Origin: Siphonodentalium dalli
Taxonomy: Eukaryota > Mollusca > Scaphopoda > Gadilida > Siphonodentaliidae
Assembly (NCBI GenBank): GCA_032622095.1
Contig: CP136063.1
Span: forward strand, 28,150,987 to 28,214,986
Direction of reading: 5' to 3'
Length of the DNA: 64,000 bases
Shown here piece by piece: positions 1 through 11,299 of this stretch (positions within the stretch are counted from its first letter, which is position 1; the number at the start of each line of letters is the position of its first letter). The notes under the pieces are model-generated. The model saw nothing but the letters and a program-made list of their open reading frames with translations, made no database searches and was not told where the DNA came from. A program made the position numbers and the translations under genes.

Positions 1-700
1 CGAATCAGGGTTGCATGAAAGGTACAGGGGCACTAAAATTGATGCACAATTTTGTTGGCTCCAATTTCCACCAAATTGATACACGTTCTTATCCATGATA
101 CGAGGAATCTAATCGTGATTTAAAGACGCCATTGTGGTGCTGTTTGCGTGAGAGATGGAGAGGGGAGGGATTGACACCAAATTTGATAAAAAAAATTGTT
201 TAGTCGCCGATTATCACCAAACTTATAAACAATCATATCCATGATATCAGGAGTGTAATCGTGTGGTTTAAGGATGTCACAAGTGGGGCCATTCGAGTCA
301 GTGGTGTATAGAGATGAGAGGGACATAACAAAATATATCTATATGGTTAGTGCCGATTTCCACCAGATTGATACATATTCTACTCTGTGATACGAGGAAT
401 CTTGTCGTGTGGTTTAGATACACCAAATTGGTGCCCTATGGGTGAGAGATATGTGGACCTTAAATTTAATACGAATTTGTATACTCGCCAATTTTCACCA
501 ATTTCATATCTATGCATCTCTAATCTCTAATGAGTCTTAGTGTGTGCAGCTTGAGTCCGAAATAGGGACGGGAGGGTCACCAAAACTGATACAAACTATC
601 TTGTAATAGACCAAATTCCACCAAATTCATACACGTTTTTCTCTAATGATATACCATGAATTAGATCACATTTGGTGTCGTTTGTGTCACGGATGGCGAG
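1..700. repeat. Satellite array 1, ~145 bp monomers
   Basis: Degenerate tandem repeat. The landmark CACCAAA/CACCAGA (preceded by GAT or AATTT) recurs near 70, 213, 360, 495 and 620, a spacing of roughly 125-147 bp. Monomers alternate between a type with 'attgatacacgttcttat' and a type with 'aaacttataaacaatcat', suggesting a dimeric higher-order unit near 290 bp. Each monomer also carries 'gaggaatctaatcgtgtg'-like and 'tgagagatgg'-like blocks. Short open frames here are products of the repeat. No coding signal. Confidence 0.75.
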
Positions 701-1454
701 CAGATATGCACTATCATTGATAAGATTGCTATTTGCTAATTTAGTCTGTTCCATTCAATACAGTTTCCACAAAAAGGTACAACTTGTCAAGAGATATGGA
801 AGGCCTGTTCAAAAATAGTGGTCACAGTGTGCAGTCAAATATAGTTTCTTCTGATATACAAGAAAATGCAGTTAGTAGCACAAGACTTTTCAGGATCATA
901 CCAATACTGACACCTGACAAGGGCTTTATAACAGACTCATCGACCGACATAAACAACTCAAAATCTCGCTCTGTGCCTGGCACATGTAGCTGATATATTT
1001 GCGCAGCAACATTTCGTTTAAACTAAGAATATTTAGCTAATATATAGCATCATGAACAGAGGAGCACCTGGAAATTTCTTTGAAACATCTGTATCTTCAT
1101 GGAGATATGATAGCCAGGTGTCCTCGAGATATTAGTCCAACACACTAGATTGATTGATACATCTCAATATGTAAAACCCAATTATCATCTTTTTTCGAAC
1201 TAATGTGTTTATGATGTTCATGTATCATATTATAACGTCTAATGTATACGCAGTTGTAAATAAATAAATACTTCATTATTGGTGGAACGGATTAATTGCG
1301 ATAAACAGAATGACAATTGATAAGGTGAGCCACTACTTATATTCCATGACTGTAATAATCATGTTTTGTGATGCTATTTGAATATACAATTTATGAGAAA
1401 ACATATAACACTTTAAGCAAGAGCATTCTCTATTCCCAACAAATATCCACAGCA
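701..1454. other. Non-coding interval with a duplicated flank
   Basis: No gene recognised. Positions about 1190-1350 (from 'cgaactaatgtgtttatg' to 'cttatattccatgact') are repeated in the same orientation at about 2489-2650. The satellite plus this flank therefore form a larger direct duplication with an offset near 1.3 kb. A 69-residue open frame at 784-993 has no recognisable motif. Confidence 0.5.
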
Positions 1455-1525
1455 TACATTAACCTGGGCAACGCCGGGTAACCCTACTAGTATATATATA
1501 TTTATATATATATATATATATATAG

Positions 1526-1561
<36 letters not shown>

Positions 1562-1640
1562 CTATATATATATATATATATATATTTGAGAATGTCTGTC
1601 TGTCTGCCTGTCTGCCTGTGTTCTATAAATGATGATACCA
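1455..1640. repeat. TA microsatellite with flanking repeat-family remnant
   Basis: Positions about 1487-1583 are nearly pure TA/ATAT with two 'gc' interruptions. On the left is a small hairpin (acctgggcaacgccgggt, 1462-1479) followed by 'actag'. On the right are repeated CTGTCTGCC units. The hairpin-actag-microsatellite-CTGTCTG order resembles the modular A, B and C families elsewhere in the window, so this is probably a remnant of a similar element. Confidence 0.55.
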
Positions 1641-1709
1641 AAGGCATCTCTAGGGGTAACTTTTACGATAAACATAATGGTGGGGGTTAGAATTTTTTAA
1701 AGAGACGCT

Positions 1710-2440
1710 GTTGTTGTCATGGGCAGGAAATATGGAGGGGCAGATTTTTTGTCGCCGATTACCACGAAACTTACATATAATCATCCCCATAATATGAAGA
1801 ATCTAATGGTGAGGTTTAAATATGTCAAAAGTGTCGTTGTTCGAGTCAGGGATGCATGGAAGGGGGGGCACCAAAATTGATATACTAATTTTAGCGCCGA
1901 TTTCCACCAAATTGATATACATGTATAGTCTTCTTCGTGATATCTAGTTGTGCGATTTGAAGAGCACAACTTAGTGTCGTTTGGATAAGAGATTGGGGTG
2001 GGCACTAAATTTGAGAAGAATGGTCGTAGTTTGCCACCACACTTATACAAAATCATTCCCATAGTATGAGGAATCTAATGGTGTGGCTTAAAAAAATTTC
2101 AATAGTTGCCTCATTTGCCAGGATGCACTGAAAGATAGAGGGGCACCAACATTGATACACAATATTTTCAGCGCCAATTTCTACCAAATTGATACACGTT
2201 CTTAACCATGATATGAGAAATCTAATCGTGTGATTTAAAGACATTATATTTGTGCTGTTTGGGTGAGAGATGGTGGGGAGGGGTAGGAACCAAATTTTAT
2301 AACAATTAGTTAGACGCCGATCAGCACCAAACTTATAAATAATCATCTCCATAATATCCGGAATGTAATTTTGCAGTTTAAGAATGTCACAAGTTGGTCA
2401 TTCGACTCAGCTGTGTCTAGAGGTGAGAGGGACACACGCA
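1710..2440. repeat. Satellite array 2, ~145 bp monomers
   Basis: Same family as the first array. Landmarks 'CACCAAA' and variants recur near 1760, 1904, 2038, 2180 and 2325. The two monomer types alternate as in array 1. It is followed by the duplicated flank at about 2489-2650. Confidence 0.72.
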
Positions 2441-3429
2441 AATGGTGTGCATATTTTTTTTCAAAAGTAGCCTCCCTCGTCGTCTTTTATTTTTGCGAAC
2501 TAATGTGTCTATGATGTTCATGTATCATACTATAAGGTCTCAAGTATACATGGTTGTAACTAAATAAATACTTCAATAGTTGTTAACGGATTAATCGAGA
2601 TAAACAGATTTACAATCGAAAAGGTGAGCCACTACTTATATTCCATGACTTCTTAAAGTTATAGATATAGTTAGAATTATGGTGGTTATGGTATGGCTAG
2701 AACAAGGTTATGCTTATAGAAAACATTTAGCCGTGGGACATGTAGTCCAGGCACATTAGGTTTCACTAGTGCAATAAATCCGGGAAAGCTGAATTTTTCA
2801 GAGATTAATAAGAACATGTTTATGAACAACTTGGAAAAAGTCCCCTAGAATCCGAGTTGAGCTTTTTGTGATATCATGAGTTTTCGTAATAGTATAAATT
2901 CTGACGAAATTCCATTAGACCATATGCGAATGCAGTCATATGTAGGCTAATTTATGGACTCAATGTTCACACATCCGTCCATCATGGAGAAGGTGTCGAT
3001 AGATATGCGTAATTGATGCTAGAGCTTACTAACAGTCGATATTCCATAATTGTGATGACATTTATTGGCGAAAAGAGCATATAAATCGCATGGTGATTCA
3101 AAATTGTCTTAACAAAAGAGGGCGAGTAAAGATATTCAGACGACAATGAGCTAAAATATGAACCATTATACTAGAACAGTGGTTAGTTCAGAACAGGAAA
3201 GTGATGAGATATATCGAACCATCACCATCCTTAAGATTTTATGGCCGGAAACATAACACTACCCCCTAAAACGTACGCCACGGCTTTGAGTGTCTGAAAG
3301 GCAAAAGTACCACATAATAGTCCTGGCGTTTGAGGTAACAATTGTGAAAATGGTGATAACACTATGAAACTTGGTACATAGGTTCCTTATACACTATTAA
3401 TCATTTTCAGATGTGTAGACATCGCGGCA

Positions 3430-3990
3430 GATCCTTCCTTGGCAACGGTTGCTAGGCAACTATCCCACATCGAAAAAATACAAATATGACTGATATTATG
3501 GCAGTTTTAACAATCTAACCTACGTCATGCAGCATTTTTATGGTGAAAATAATATTAGCTGTTGTTCGAGTGGATCTGGCTGGAAAATTACCATAGTTCT
3601 TACTTACAGGGGTGATAACGGTTGCTAGGGACATACCCGAAATCGAAAAATGCCGAGCTGACTGATATTATGGTAGTTTTGACAAACTAATATAACATAC
3701 GTCATTATCATTTTATTGTGAAACAATTGTAATAGTTATTGTTAGTGTGGGTTCGACTATTAAAATGACTACATATTTCGATAACGGTTGCTAGGGACAT
3801 ACCATACATCGAAAAATGCACACATGACTGATATTATGGTAGTTTTAACAAACTAAACTACTTGATGTAACATTTTTATATTGAAAACAATTATTATAAT
3901 GTGAACATGGCTGTAAAGTTGCCGCATTCGTTACCTAACAGGGGTGTAATGGTTGCTATGGGCATACCCACCTTTGAAAACATACCATAT
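3430..3990 (+). repeat. ~170 bp tandem repeat in the left arm of E1
   Basis: Units are marked by 'aacggttgctaggg' or close variants near 3439, 3617, 3785 and 3950. Each also carries 'actgatattatgg' and 'ttttaacaa.ctaa'. The same array runs in reverse complement at about 6190-6780 in the right arm. Its open reading frames are repeat artefacts. Confidence 0.65.
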
Positions 3991-4329
3991 GTATGAGTTT
4001 CTGGTAATTTAACTGATATAACTTTTTCATAATATGGTATGAGTTTCGGGAAAGTTGCATGATATTATTGTTTCATAATATGCCATATTATGCTTATATT
4101 GACAATAATGCATAACTAAAGGTTGTTGTGTTGTCTACTGATGCATTCTCGAGTGATTCTCGTGTGGCAAATTCGTATTGAGGCTTCATTGTTGCTAGGT
4201 AACCACCTACCATTGACAAATCTTCTTTAAACTGACAGACTTTTCAGTTAATTTTATCAGAATCACATACCTGTGTGGAGTCTATTAATGTTTCTTCCAT
4301 CAATCGATTGTTGGAATACATTTTAATGA

Positions 4330-6010
4330 GACATGTAAAGTAAAAATATTGACCCACATTTATGTCGATACCTCATTTATGTCGATACCCCCCATGGAAT
4401 CGGACATTCGCACTACATTTGACAATGGCATCCATGCAGAACACTCTATCACGGTGTGGTAGCATCCGCATACCAGTTGTTGTACGGTATGAACTAACTG
4501 TGTGTCATTCCTATCCATGCCATAACTACATATATGTCAATACATGGTCATAAGTCATTTGCAAGTCCATAGGAGCTCGTACATGAGCGTGGCCTATATA
4601 TTTCAGACTGAGATACCATGAACTATCCTTTGGAATCGGTGACCAATACCCATTTACATGGGCAGCCAGGGGCCCATTACCAACCCATAGTTACTAAGGA
4701 ACAGCATCAAATGACTTGTCTTAACTACTGTGTCCATGTCACATAAAGGGGCCTGGACCGATGATATACTATTTAGGATTGGTTCTATTAATTTGCCGAA
4801 TAGACCTGGGTACATGGCATGCGTTCATAACTATAGACACCTGTGTATTTGCACTACATGTTGTGTTCATATGGGTCCATGGCGTATGCGTGGCTGTGGT
4901 TATAACCTAGATAGTCATGTAACATGTACATTCATGGGATGGGTTCATGTCTTGCATATAAATGTCTGGTAATAAGGTCATAACTAAATCAGCCTGGATA
5001 CATGGGCTGTCCATAGTGGCCCGTCTCAAGTTCCTACCTATATGAGCCTGGGTCCACAGCAAAGCTATGGTGGTGCACACGGCCAATCGATAGGGACATC
5101 CATCATATAGGGCGTTGGTCGAATGGCTGAAAACGGACATACGTATTTGGTATTCATGTATAGACTGGATCCATGCACATGCATTTTGGTCCATGACTTA
5201 CCCGTAGGCATGGGGTCCATGTGTCTCCAAAATATGTGGATCAGTCCATTGCCTACCAGCATATATGTGAATCTATGGAATGATTAATAACGCCGGTGCC
5301 GTAGATTTATATCATTATAGTCACATGTGTATTAGCACCATTTAAACTTGCCTGGGGCTTTGGTGTAGATATATCACGTATAAGGGGTGGGTCCATATCC
5401 TACATATAGACAGACACCTGCTTATGCCTGCGTACAATGCAATATGGCATACATATATCGGCCTTGGTCCATGGTCTACACGTATGAGTATGTATCCATG
5501 GCCAACCTACAGTGCCATGTGTGTATGGGCTATTTATAAGGACCCATACCCTTAACTTTTGTATATGTGGCATCGGTCCAATGTCTATATATACGTTGGT
5601 CTGTCACAAAACTGTCTCATATGTTCATACCATATATAGGGTCCTGAATCCATGGTGCACTAATGTATTGTGCATCGGACTTGGTCTATGGTATCTTAGT
5701 ACATGGTCCATCTGTGGGCACTTGGGTATTTGCACCACGTAACGGTGTCATGGTCATGGTCATAGATACCATACGTGTATGCTTATATGAAGCGGTCTGG
5801 TTTATGGACTATACATATCCATAGTCTATATGAATGGACATGGGTCCGGTGACTATATATGTGGCTGGGTTCCTAACCTAACTATTGTAGGCTAGGCCCA
5901 TGGCTAACATATTGGTGGCTGACCCTAGCGATGTTCATATATAGTAGAGTGGGTCCGTGACTTACATTATAAAACTAGCTGTGTGGGTCTATGGCTTATA
6001 TATATAACTA
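4330..6010. repeat. Cryptic GGGTCCATGG repeat filling the centre of E1
   Basis: The unpaired centre of E1 is a degenerate repeat built on 'gggtccatggc', usually followed by 'ttacatatatgtg'-like sequence. About twenty variants occur at irregular spacing of roughly 40-80 bp. It has no inverted partner. No coding sequence is recognised. Confidence 0.55.
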
Positions 6011-6189
6011 TTATGGCCGTGCCTCATATTAAATATAAGCAACAACTTTTCAACTCTCACTTTGAATTCCCGATATCTAAACTGATGGAGCATAACGGAT
6101 AATTGTACCCATATTCTGGTTAGGCTCACGCTAACAACATTTATAATTGTTTTCGCCATAAAAACGTTAATACTACCATAATATCAGTC

Positions 6190-6780
6190 ATATGCGCATT
6201 TTTGTATCTCTGGTGTGACCCTGGCAACAGTTACCACTCATATAAGTAAGAATTATATGGTATTTTTTTCAGCCAGCTCAACACTAACAACAACTATTCT
6301 AATTGTTTTCAACATAAAAGTGCTATTAGGTGTAGTTTAGTTTGTTAAAGCTACCATAATATCAGTCATATGTGCATTTTTAGATTGTGTGTGTCCATAG
6401 CAACCGTCACCCCTTGTAAGTGAGAAATATGGTAATTTGTCAGTCAGGTCAAAACGGACAACACTTATTTTCACCATAAACATGCTACAAGACGTAGTTT
6501 GGTTTGTTAGAACACATATAATATCAGTCATATGCATTAAACCGATGCCGGGTAGTTGCATAGCAACCGTTTCTAAGAAGAGCCTGTCGCAAATGTCGCC
6601 ACATGTGAAAATGAGCAGTAGCGTATAAGGAACATATGTGCCAAGTTTCATGCTTTTATCGCCCTTTTCACAGTAGGTGTGTTTTCTACAACAAGCACTT
6701 GGACTAGCGGAAGAGCAAAATGTTACGAGAACCAGTTTAGGGGGTAGGGTTATGTTTTTACAAGTATTGACCACTTATCA
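6190..6780 (-). repeat. ~170 bp tandem repeat in the right arm of E1
   Basis: Reverse-complement counterpart of the 3430-3990 array. The complementary landmark (agcaaccgt) lies near 6400 and 6563, with a diverged copy near 6225. A 145-residue open frame on the minus strand (6337-6774) crosses repeat units and is not considered a gene. Confidence 0.6.
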
Positions 6781-7254
6781 TAGGTATAGTTGCTAAACCC
6801 GCATATTATATTGCAGGAGTGATGTCTGTGCAGTTTTTAAAACAAATTGCTTGCAACTACGTAATGAATAGCCCGATAAATTTGACATCGAATAGGACAG
6901 TTTGTCTGAAAAAATCGTCATTTTTTGGGGTCATTATGTTATTTTATATCCATATCTGCGAAATTCATTAAAATCCCCCGTTGAATTTCTATCTCTGGTT
7001 CGAGAATTGTGTGTTGAACAATATTGAGTACATTTTGTATATTGTTATATAATCCCATTATTCCTATGATTGTGAAAAATATAAAAAGTTTTTTTTTTAT
7101 GGAAAAAATCGGTTAAATCCGAAAGCTCAACACCGATTTTAGGGGACTTTTCGTGACGCATCCGCGATGGTATGGCCTAAATAATATATAAAAAATCAGC
7201 TTTCCCGGATTTATTTCCTTACTTTTCCCCTTTCACTCCTAATGTGCCTGGACT

Positions 7255-7812
7255 AATGGTACGGGTTGCCGATAGGTATGGTTATGGTTAAGGTTTGGGT
7301 TACGGGAAAGGTAATGATTGAAAACGAGTTTGGATTGGAATATATATATTAATTATATGGAAGTATCAAACTTAAAATTTGGAAGTTTAAAATTTCTAGT
7401 TTATTATGCTTCTTCTTAATATATTTTATAACCCTTATATCTCAGAAAGTTTAAAAGATAAAGAATTAAAATTTGTTAGGTATATGCACATTGCCAAGCT
7501 ACATGGAATCGAAGCATTTAGGTTTATGTCCTAACTTGCTTAGCAGAGTTATTCCCCTTACAATTTTTGTTGTTGAAAAAGTTTGTACCAGATCTTCTTT
7601 TATACGAAGCCAAACAGCTGAATTCGGTTTACATAACCGTGTTAACTAACGAAAGGGCACGAACCCGGAAAGGGGTGCAAAATTTGTCACCGATTCCAAC
7701 CATTTTTACTGTCATGTATCTATACGACGTACTGATGCTACTCCTGCAAGAAGTTTGTAAATGATTGGTAAGGTAATGATTGATAAGGGGTTTGGATTGG
7801 AATATGTATGTT
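7255..7812. other. Repeat-derived non-coding spacer
   Basis: No gene recognised. The block 'ggtaatgattga...ggattggaatat' occurs at about 7310 and 7770, and again near 57960. The second copy is interrupted at 7813 by the first family-A unit, so this low-copy sequence was present before that insertion. Confidence 0.45.
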
Positions 7813-8403
7813 AACTAGCTGGTGGACCCGACTTCGTCCGGGCTGTTTTGCCTCCGCTGTTTTCGGCCTCGAATTGATCATTTTGAAGGTCAAGGTCAGG
7901 TCGGTGTCACGATTTGATGCGTCCAAAATACTCCTCGGACAAAAGTACCCGACAGAAGTACCCGCTTTTACCCGATTTGACATTGAATTGACCATTTTGA
8001 AGGTCAAGGTCAGGTTTGGATCACGATTTGACCCGTCCAAAACATTCCTCAGATAAAAGTAAACCTAGGTATAAAATTTCGTCAAAATTCGCGATTTGAC
8101 CTTGAATTGACAATTTTGAAGGTCAAGTTCAGGTCCGGGTAACGATTTGACCCGTCCAAAAGACTCCCCGTCTAAAACTTCCTCTAGGTGTCAAATTTCA
8201 TCGAAATCCGTCCCGTTTTACCCAATTTGACCTTGAATTGACCTTTTTGAAGGTCAAGGTCCGGTGGGGGTCACAATTTGACCCGTCCAAAACACTCCGC
8301 GGACAAAATTACCCCTAGTTATGAAATTTCGTCAAAATCCGTTTTCCCGGTCATAGCTAACACGCACACACACAGACACACAGAAGTCACAAAATATATA
8401 GTA
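7813..8403 (+). repeat. Family A repeat unit 1
   Basis: Starts at the ACTAGCTGG junction with a short imperfect hairpin (cccgacttcgtccggg). It continues with 'gaccttgaattgacc' and 'gaaggtcaaggtcagg' modules of about 110-140 bp and ends in a CA-rich tail (cacacacacagacac) followed by 'aaaatatatagtagactag'. The architecture suggests a dispersed transposable repeat arranged head to tail. The class is not assigned. Confidence 0.6.
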
Positions 8404-9163
8404 GACTAGCTGGTGGACCCGACTTCGTCCGGGCTGTTTCCCCTTTTCGGCGAATTGCGCGATTTGACCTTGAATAGTCCATTTTGAAGGTCAAGGTCAG
8501 ATGGAGGTCACGATATGACCCGTCCAAAACACTCCCCAGACAAAAGTACCCGACAAAAGTGCCCGTCGAAATCCGTCTGATTTTACCCGATTGGATTTTG
8601 AATTGACCATTTTGAAGGTCAAGGTCACTTCGGGGTCACGATTTGAGCCATCCAAAACACTCCGTGGACAAAAGTAACCTTAGGTATCAAATTTCGTCGA
8701 AATCCCGTCAAAATTCGCGATTTGGCATTGAATTGACCATTTTGAATGTCAATGTCTGGTCGGGGTAACGATTTGACCCTTCCAAAAGACTCCCCGGACA
8801 AAAGTACCTCTAGTTACCAAACTTCGTCGAAATCCGTCCAGTTTTACCCGATTTGAAATTGACTTGACCTTTTTGAATATCAATGTCAGGTCGGGGTAAC
8901 GATTTGACCAATCCAAAAGACTCCCCGGACAAAAGTACCTCTGGTTACCAAATTTCGTCGAAATCCGTCCAGTTTTACCCAATTTGACCTTGATTTGACC
9001 TTTTTGAAGGTCAAGGTCAGGTCGGGATCACGATTTTACCCGTACAAAACCATCCCTGAAAAAAGTACCCCTAGGTATCGAATTTCGTCAAAATCCGTCA
9101 GGCAGTTTTCCCGGCCACAGCTAACACACACACACACAGACAGAAGTCCCAAAATATATAGTA
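8404..9163 (+). repeat. Family A repeat unit 2
   Basis: Same 5' hairpin and the same tail as unit 1, with more internal copies of the ~130 bp 'gaaggtcaaggtca' module. It directly abuts unit 1 through the shared 'tagactagctgg' junction. Small open frames on both strands are low-complexity products of the repeat. Confidence 0.6.
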
Positions 9164-10291
9164 GACTAGCTGGGTACCTGTCCTGACGGTGAGAGTCGTT
9201 GTGTTGTTTTGTTTTTACACCAACACCCCAAAAATGGTGGAAATTGGCCCAGCGGATACCGAGATACAGGTTCAAGGTCATTTGGAAGGTCAGGGTCACG
9301 CGCACGGGCAATCGGGTGTGACGAAATTGCTCAGCGCCTCAAACTACCCGTTTCCACCAAATTCGGTGAAAATCGGCTCAGCGGATTCCGAGATATGAGT
9401 CACTCAAGGTCACTCGAAGGTCAAGGTCACGGCGCACGGGCAAACGAATAGGTCCGTGTTACTCCTCGGTCAACCTACACCAACACCCCAAAAATGGTGG
9501 AAATCGGCCCAGCGGATACCGAGATACGTGTTCAAGGTCATTTGAAATGTCATGTTGAAAATGTTTGGCTACCCGAACTCTAACTACCTACGAAAGTTTA
9601 TCCCGATCGTCCCATCGGATTCCGAGATGCAGAGTCAAGGTCATTTGAAGGTCAAGGTCACGCCGCACGGGCATCCGGGTGGGATGAAATTTATTGGCAT
9701 CCCCATCTACACCAACACCCCAAAAATGGTGGAAATCGGCCCAGCGGATACCGAGATACGTGTTCAAGGTCATTTGAAAGGTCAATGTCATGTTGAAAAT
9801 GTTTGGCTACCCGAACTCTACCTACCTACGAAAGTTTATCCCGATCGTCCCATCGGATTCCGAGATGCAGAGTCAAGGTCATTTGAAGGTCAAGGTCACG
9901 CCGCACGGGCATCCGGGTGGGGTGAAATTTATTGGCACCCCCATCTACACCAACACCCGAACATGGTGGAAATCGGCCCCGCAGATACCAAGATACGGGT
10001 TCGAGGTCATTTGAAAGACCAAGGTCACGCAGTAAGGGCATCTGGGTGTGACGAAATTGGTCGTCGCCTCAACTTCCCCCACATACCAAATTTGGTCGAA
10101 ATCGGCCCATAAGGAGCCGAGATAGAGGTTGAAGGTCACCCGTTTGAAGGTCAAGGTCACGCTGCATGGACAAATGGATAGGCCTATGTTGGTCCTCGTG
10201 TGATACTACGTAGCCTTACCAAGTTTCGTCGAAATTGGTTGAGCCATTTTCGAGTCCATCGCGGCCACACAGACACACACACACAGACACA
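9164..10291 (+). repeat. Family A-like repeat unit 3 with ~237 bp internal tandem copies
   Basis: Starts 'gactagctgggtacctg'. 'ctacaccaacacccc' or a close form recurs near 9474, 9707 and 9944, giving two almost identical ~237 bp copies, each with several TCAAGGTCA motifs. The unit ends in the CA tail (cacacacacacagacac) at about 10270-10290, where E2 is inserted. Its missing distal part (CA run, 'aaatatata', 'ttagactag') reappears at 23515-23551 beyond E2. Confidence 0.62.
10286..10291. repeat. Left target-site duplication of E2 (GACACA)
   Basis: Six bases before the AGTAGTATAC terminus of E2. The bases after the right terminus are GACCCA (23509-23514), a 5/6 match. Polintons make 6-bp target duplications, so length and position fit. 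The surrounding CA-rich sequence makes a chance match possible. Confidence 0.6.
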
Positions 10292-10620
10292 AGTAGTATA
10301 CGGGAGGGTCACAGTGATATATAGTTCATTGAGATTGTGGAGGAGGAAAATAAAATCGATATTGTTTTAATCCGTATTTATAATTAAATAAGTAGTTATA
10401 TAGATACGTAGATATATAGATACGTAGATATGTAGATATCGGGTATAGCTTACGCAATTACCTATAATAATATGGGAAGTCTACCTTCGACTAGTCCACT
10501 AATTTTATTGATCCCCCACTTTTCGAATGAACTGATCTAAACTCCAATTATTGATTCCTCGGCTGTGTGTGCTTTAGTATTAAGCCATTGATGGTGGTGT
10601 TAATGAGATCAACGATGCTT
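10292..10620 (+). repeat. Terminal region of the E2 left arm
   Basis: Outermost block, mirrored at about 23180-23508. It holds AT-rich 'tagatacgtagatat' repeats (about 10398-10437) and 'cctataataatatggg'. A diverged second copy of this terminal block lies inside the arm at about 11673-11910, showing that the terminus was once duplicated in tandem. Confidence 0.7.
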
Positions 10621-10855
10621 TTACCTTTCAATCAATCTAATTATTCCGAAAAAAATTGTTAGCTGCTTTAAAGCAAATTATATGTACTTGAGTCGGGTGG
10701 GTTTTAACACTTTCGCTGTTGAGATTTCGTTTGCAATAGAATCAGTAAATTAACCACTTACCTTTGATATAACGCATACTCCTATTTTTTCGGAATTTCG
10801 ATACAACTGATGATTAAATGTTCCCCTCAATATTCTAGGTGTCCACACACAAAAT

Positions 10856-11296
10856 TTAAATAAAACATGTGAGAACCTGGAATATCAAGGGGGGCCATGA
10901 GGCCCAAACAATATTACTCCGCCACTTGTTTAGTCCAAGCTGTAGCTTAGCTTCTCTTCTGGGATGTGGTTCGTATCCTCTGAACACCCCCGAACCTCTC
11001 CACTCGTGAATGCACCCATCGTCGCAAACTTCCGGTAGGTGGTGTTTCCACAATGGCGCTGTATCTTCCAAGTTCTCCAGCAAGGCCATTCTAGCTTTTT
11101 GTAGAACAACCAATTGACTCCTAAGTTTTAGGATGATATCGACGCGACGAAGTTCCTCTTATATTCAAACGCTGCCGTGCATTTAGCGCCATTCTGCTGG
11201 CTACACGCATAAATCCGTTGTCCTGCACTATCGTTTGAAGTATCTCCTCCAACAAGGCCCTCTGAAGAGCGTAATACTCTGGGGTCGCTGGATTTC
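10856..11296 (-). pseudogene. Unidentified coding-like region, left arm only in full
   Basis: An 85-residue open frame (10856-11113, minus strand) contains 'ALLENLEDTAPLWKHHLPE'. The minus-strand sequence upstream, to about 11296, reads in a neighbouring frame as arginine-rich sequence with 'ALNARQRLNIRGTSSRR'. The two pieces look like one degraded gene pointing towards the element tip, opposite to the other genes of this arm. I do not recognise the family. In the right arm only about 22801-22925 remains, because a ~380 bp segment equivalent to 11001-11382 is missing there. Confidence 0.35.
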
Positions 11297-11299
11297 AGT

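Larger units (their letters stand above)
2744..7254. mobile_element. E1: fold-back element with ~1.2 kb inverted arms
   Basis: The element starts with AGTCCAGGCACATTAGG (2744) and ends with its exact complement CCTAATGTGCCTGGACT (7238-7254). Similarity between the arms continues inwards to about 3990 on the left and 6080 on the right. It includes 'aaatccgggaaagct' (near 2780), complementary to 7197-7211, and a ~170 bp tandem array present in both arms in opposite orientation. The left and right flanks (2655-2743 and 7255-7320) are contiguous in a paralogous locus at about 57840-58000, which acts as an empty site. The 6-bp flanks (ACATGT and AATGGT) match poorly, so the target duplication is unresolved. 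No transposase or other coding region is visible. Superfamily not assigned. Confidence 0.72.

Noticed and set aside
6337..6774. 145-residue minus-strand open frame in E1
   Set aside because: It spans several ~170 bp repeat units and has no family resemblance.
9552..10112. 186-residue open frame in family A
   Set aside because: It translates the ~237 bp tandem copies, so the same peptide repeats with the period of the DNA.
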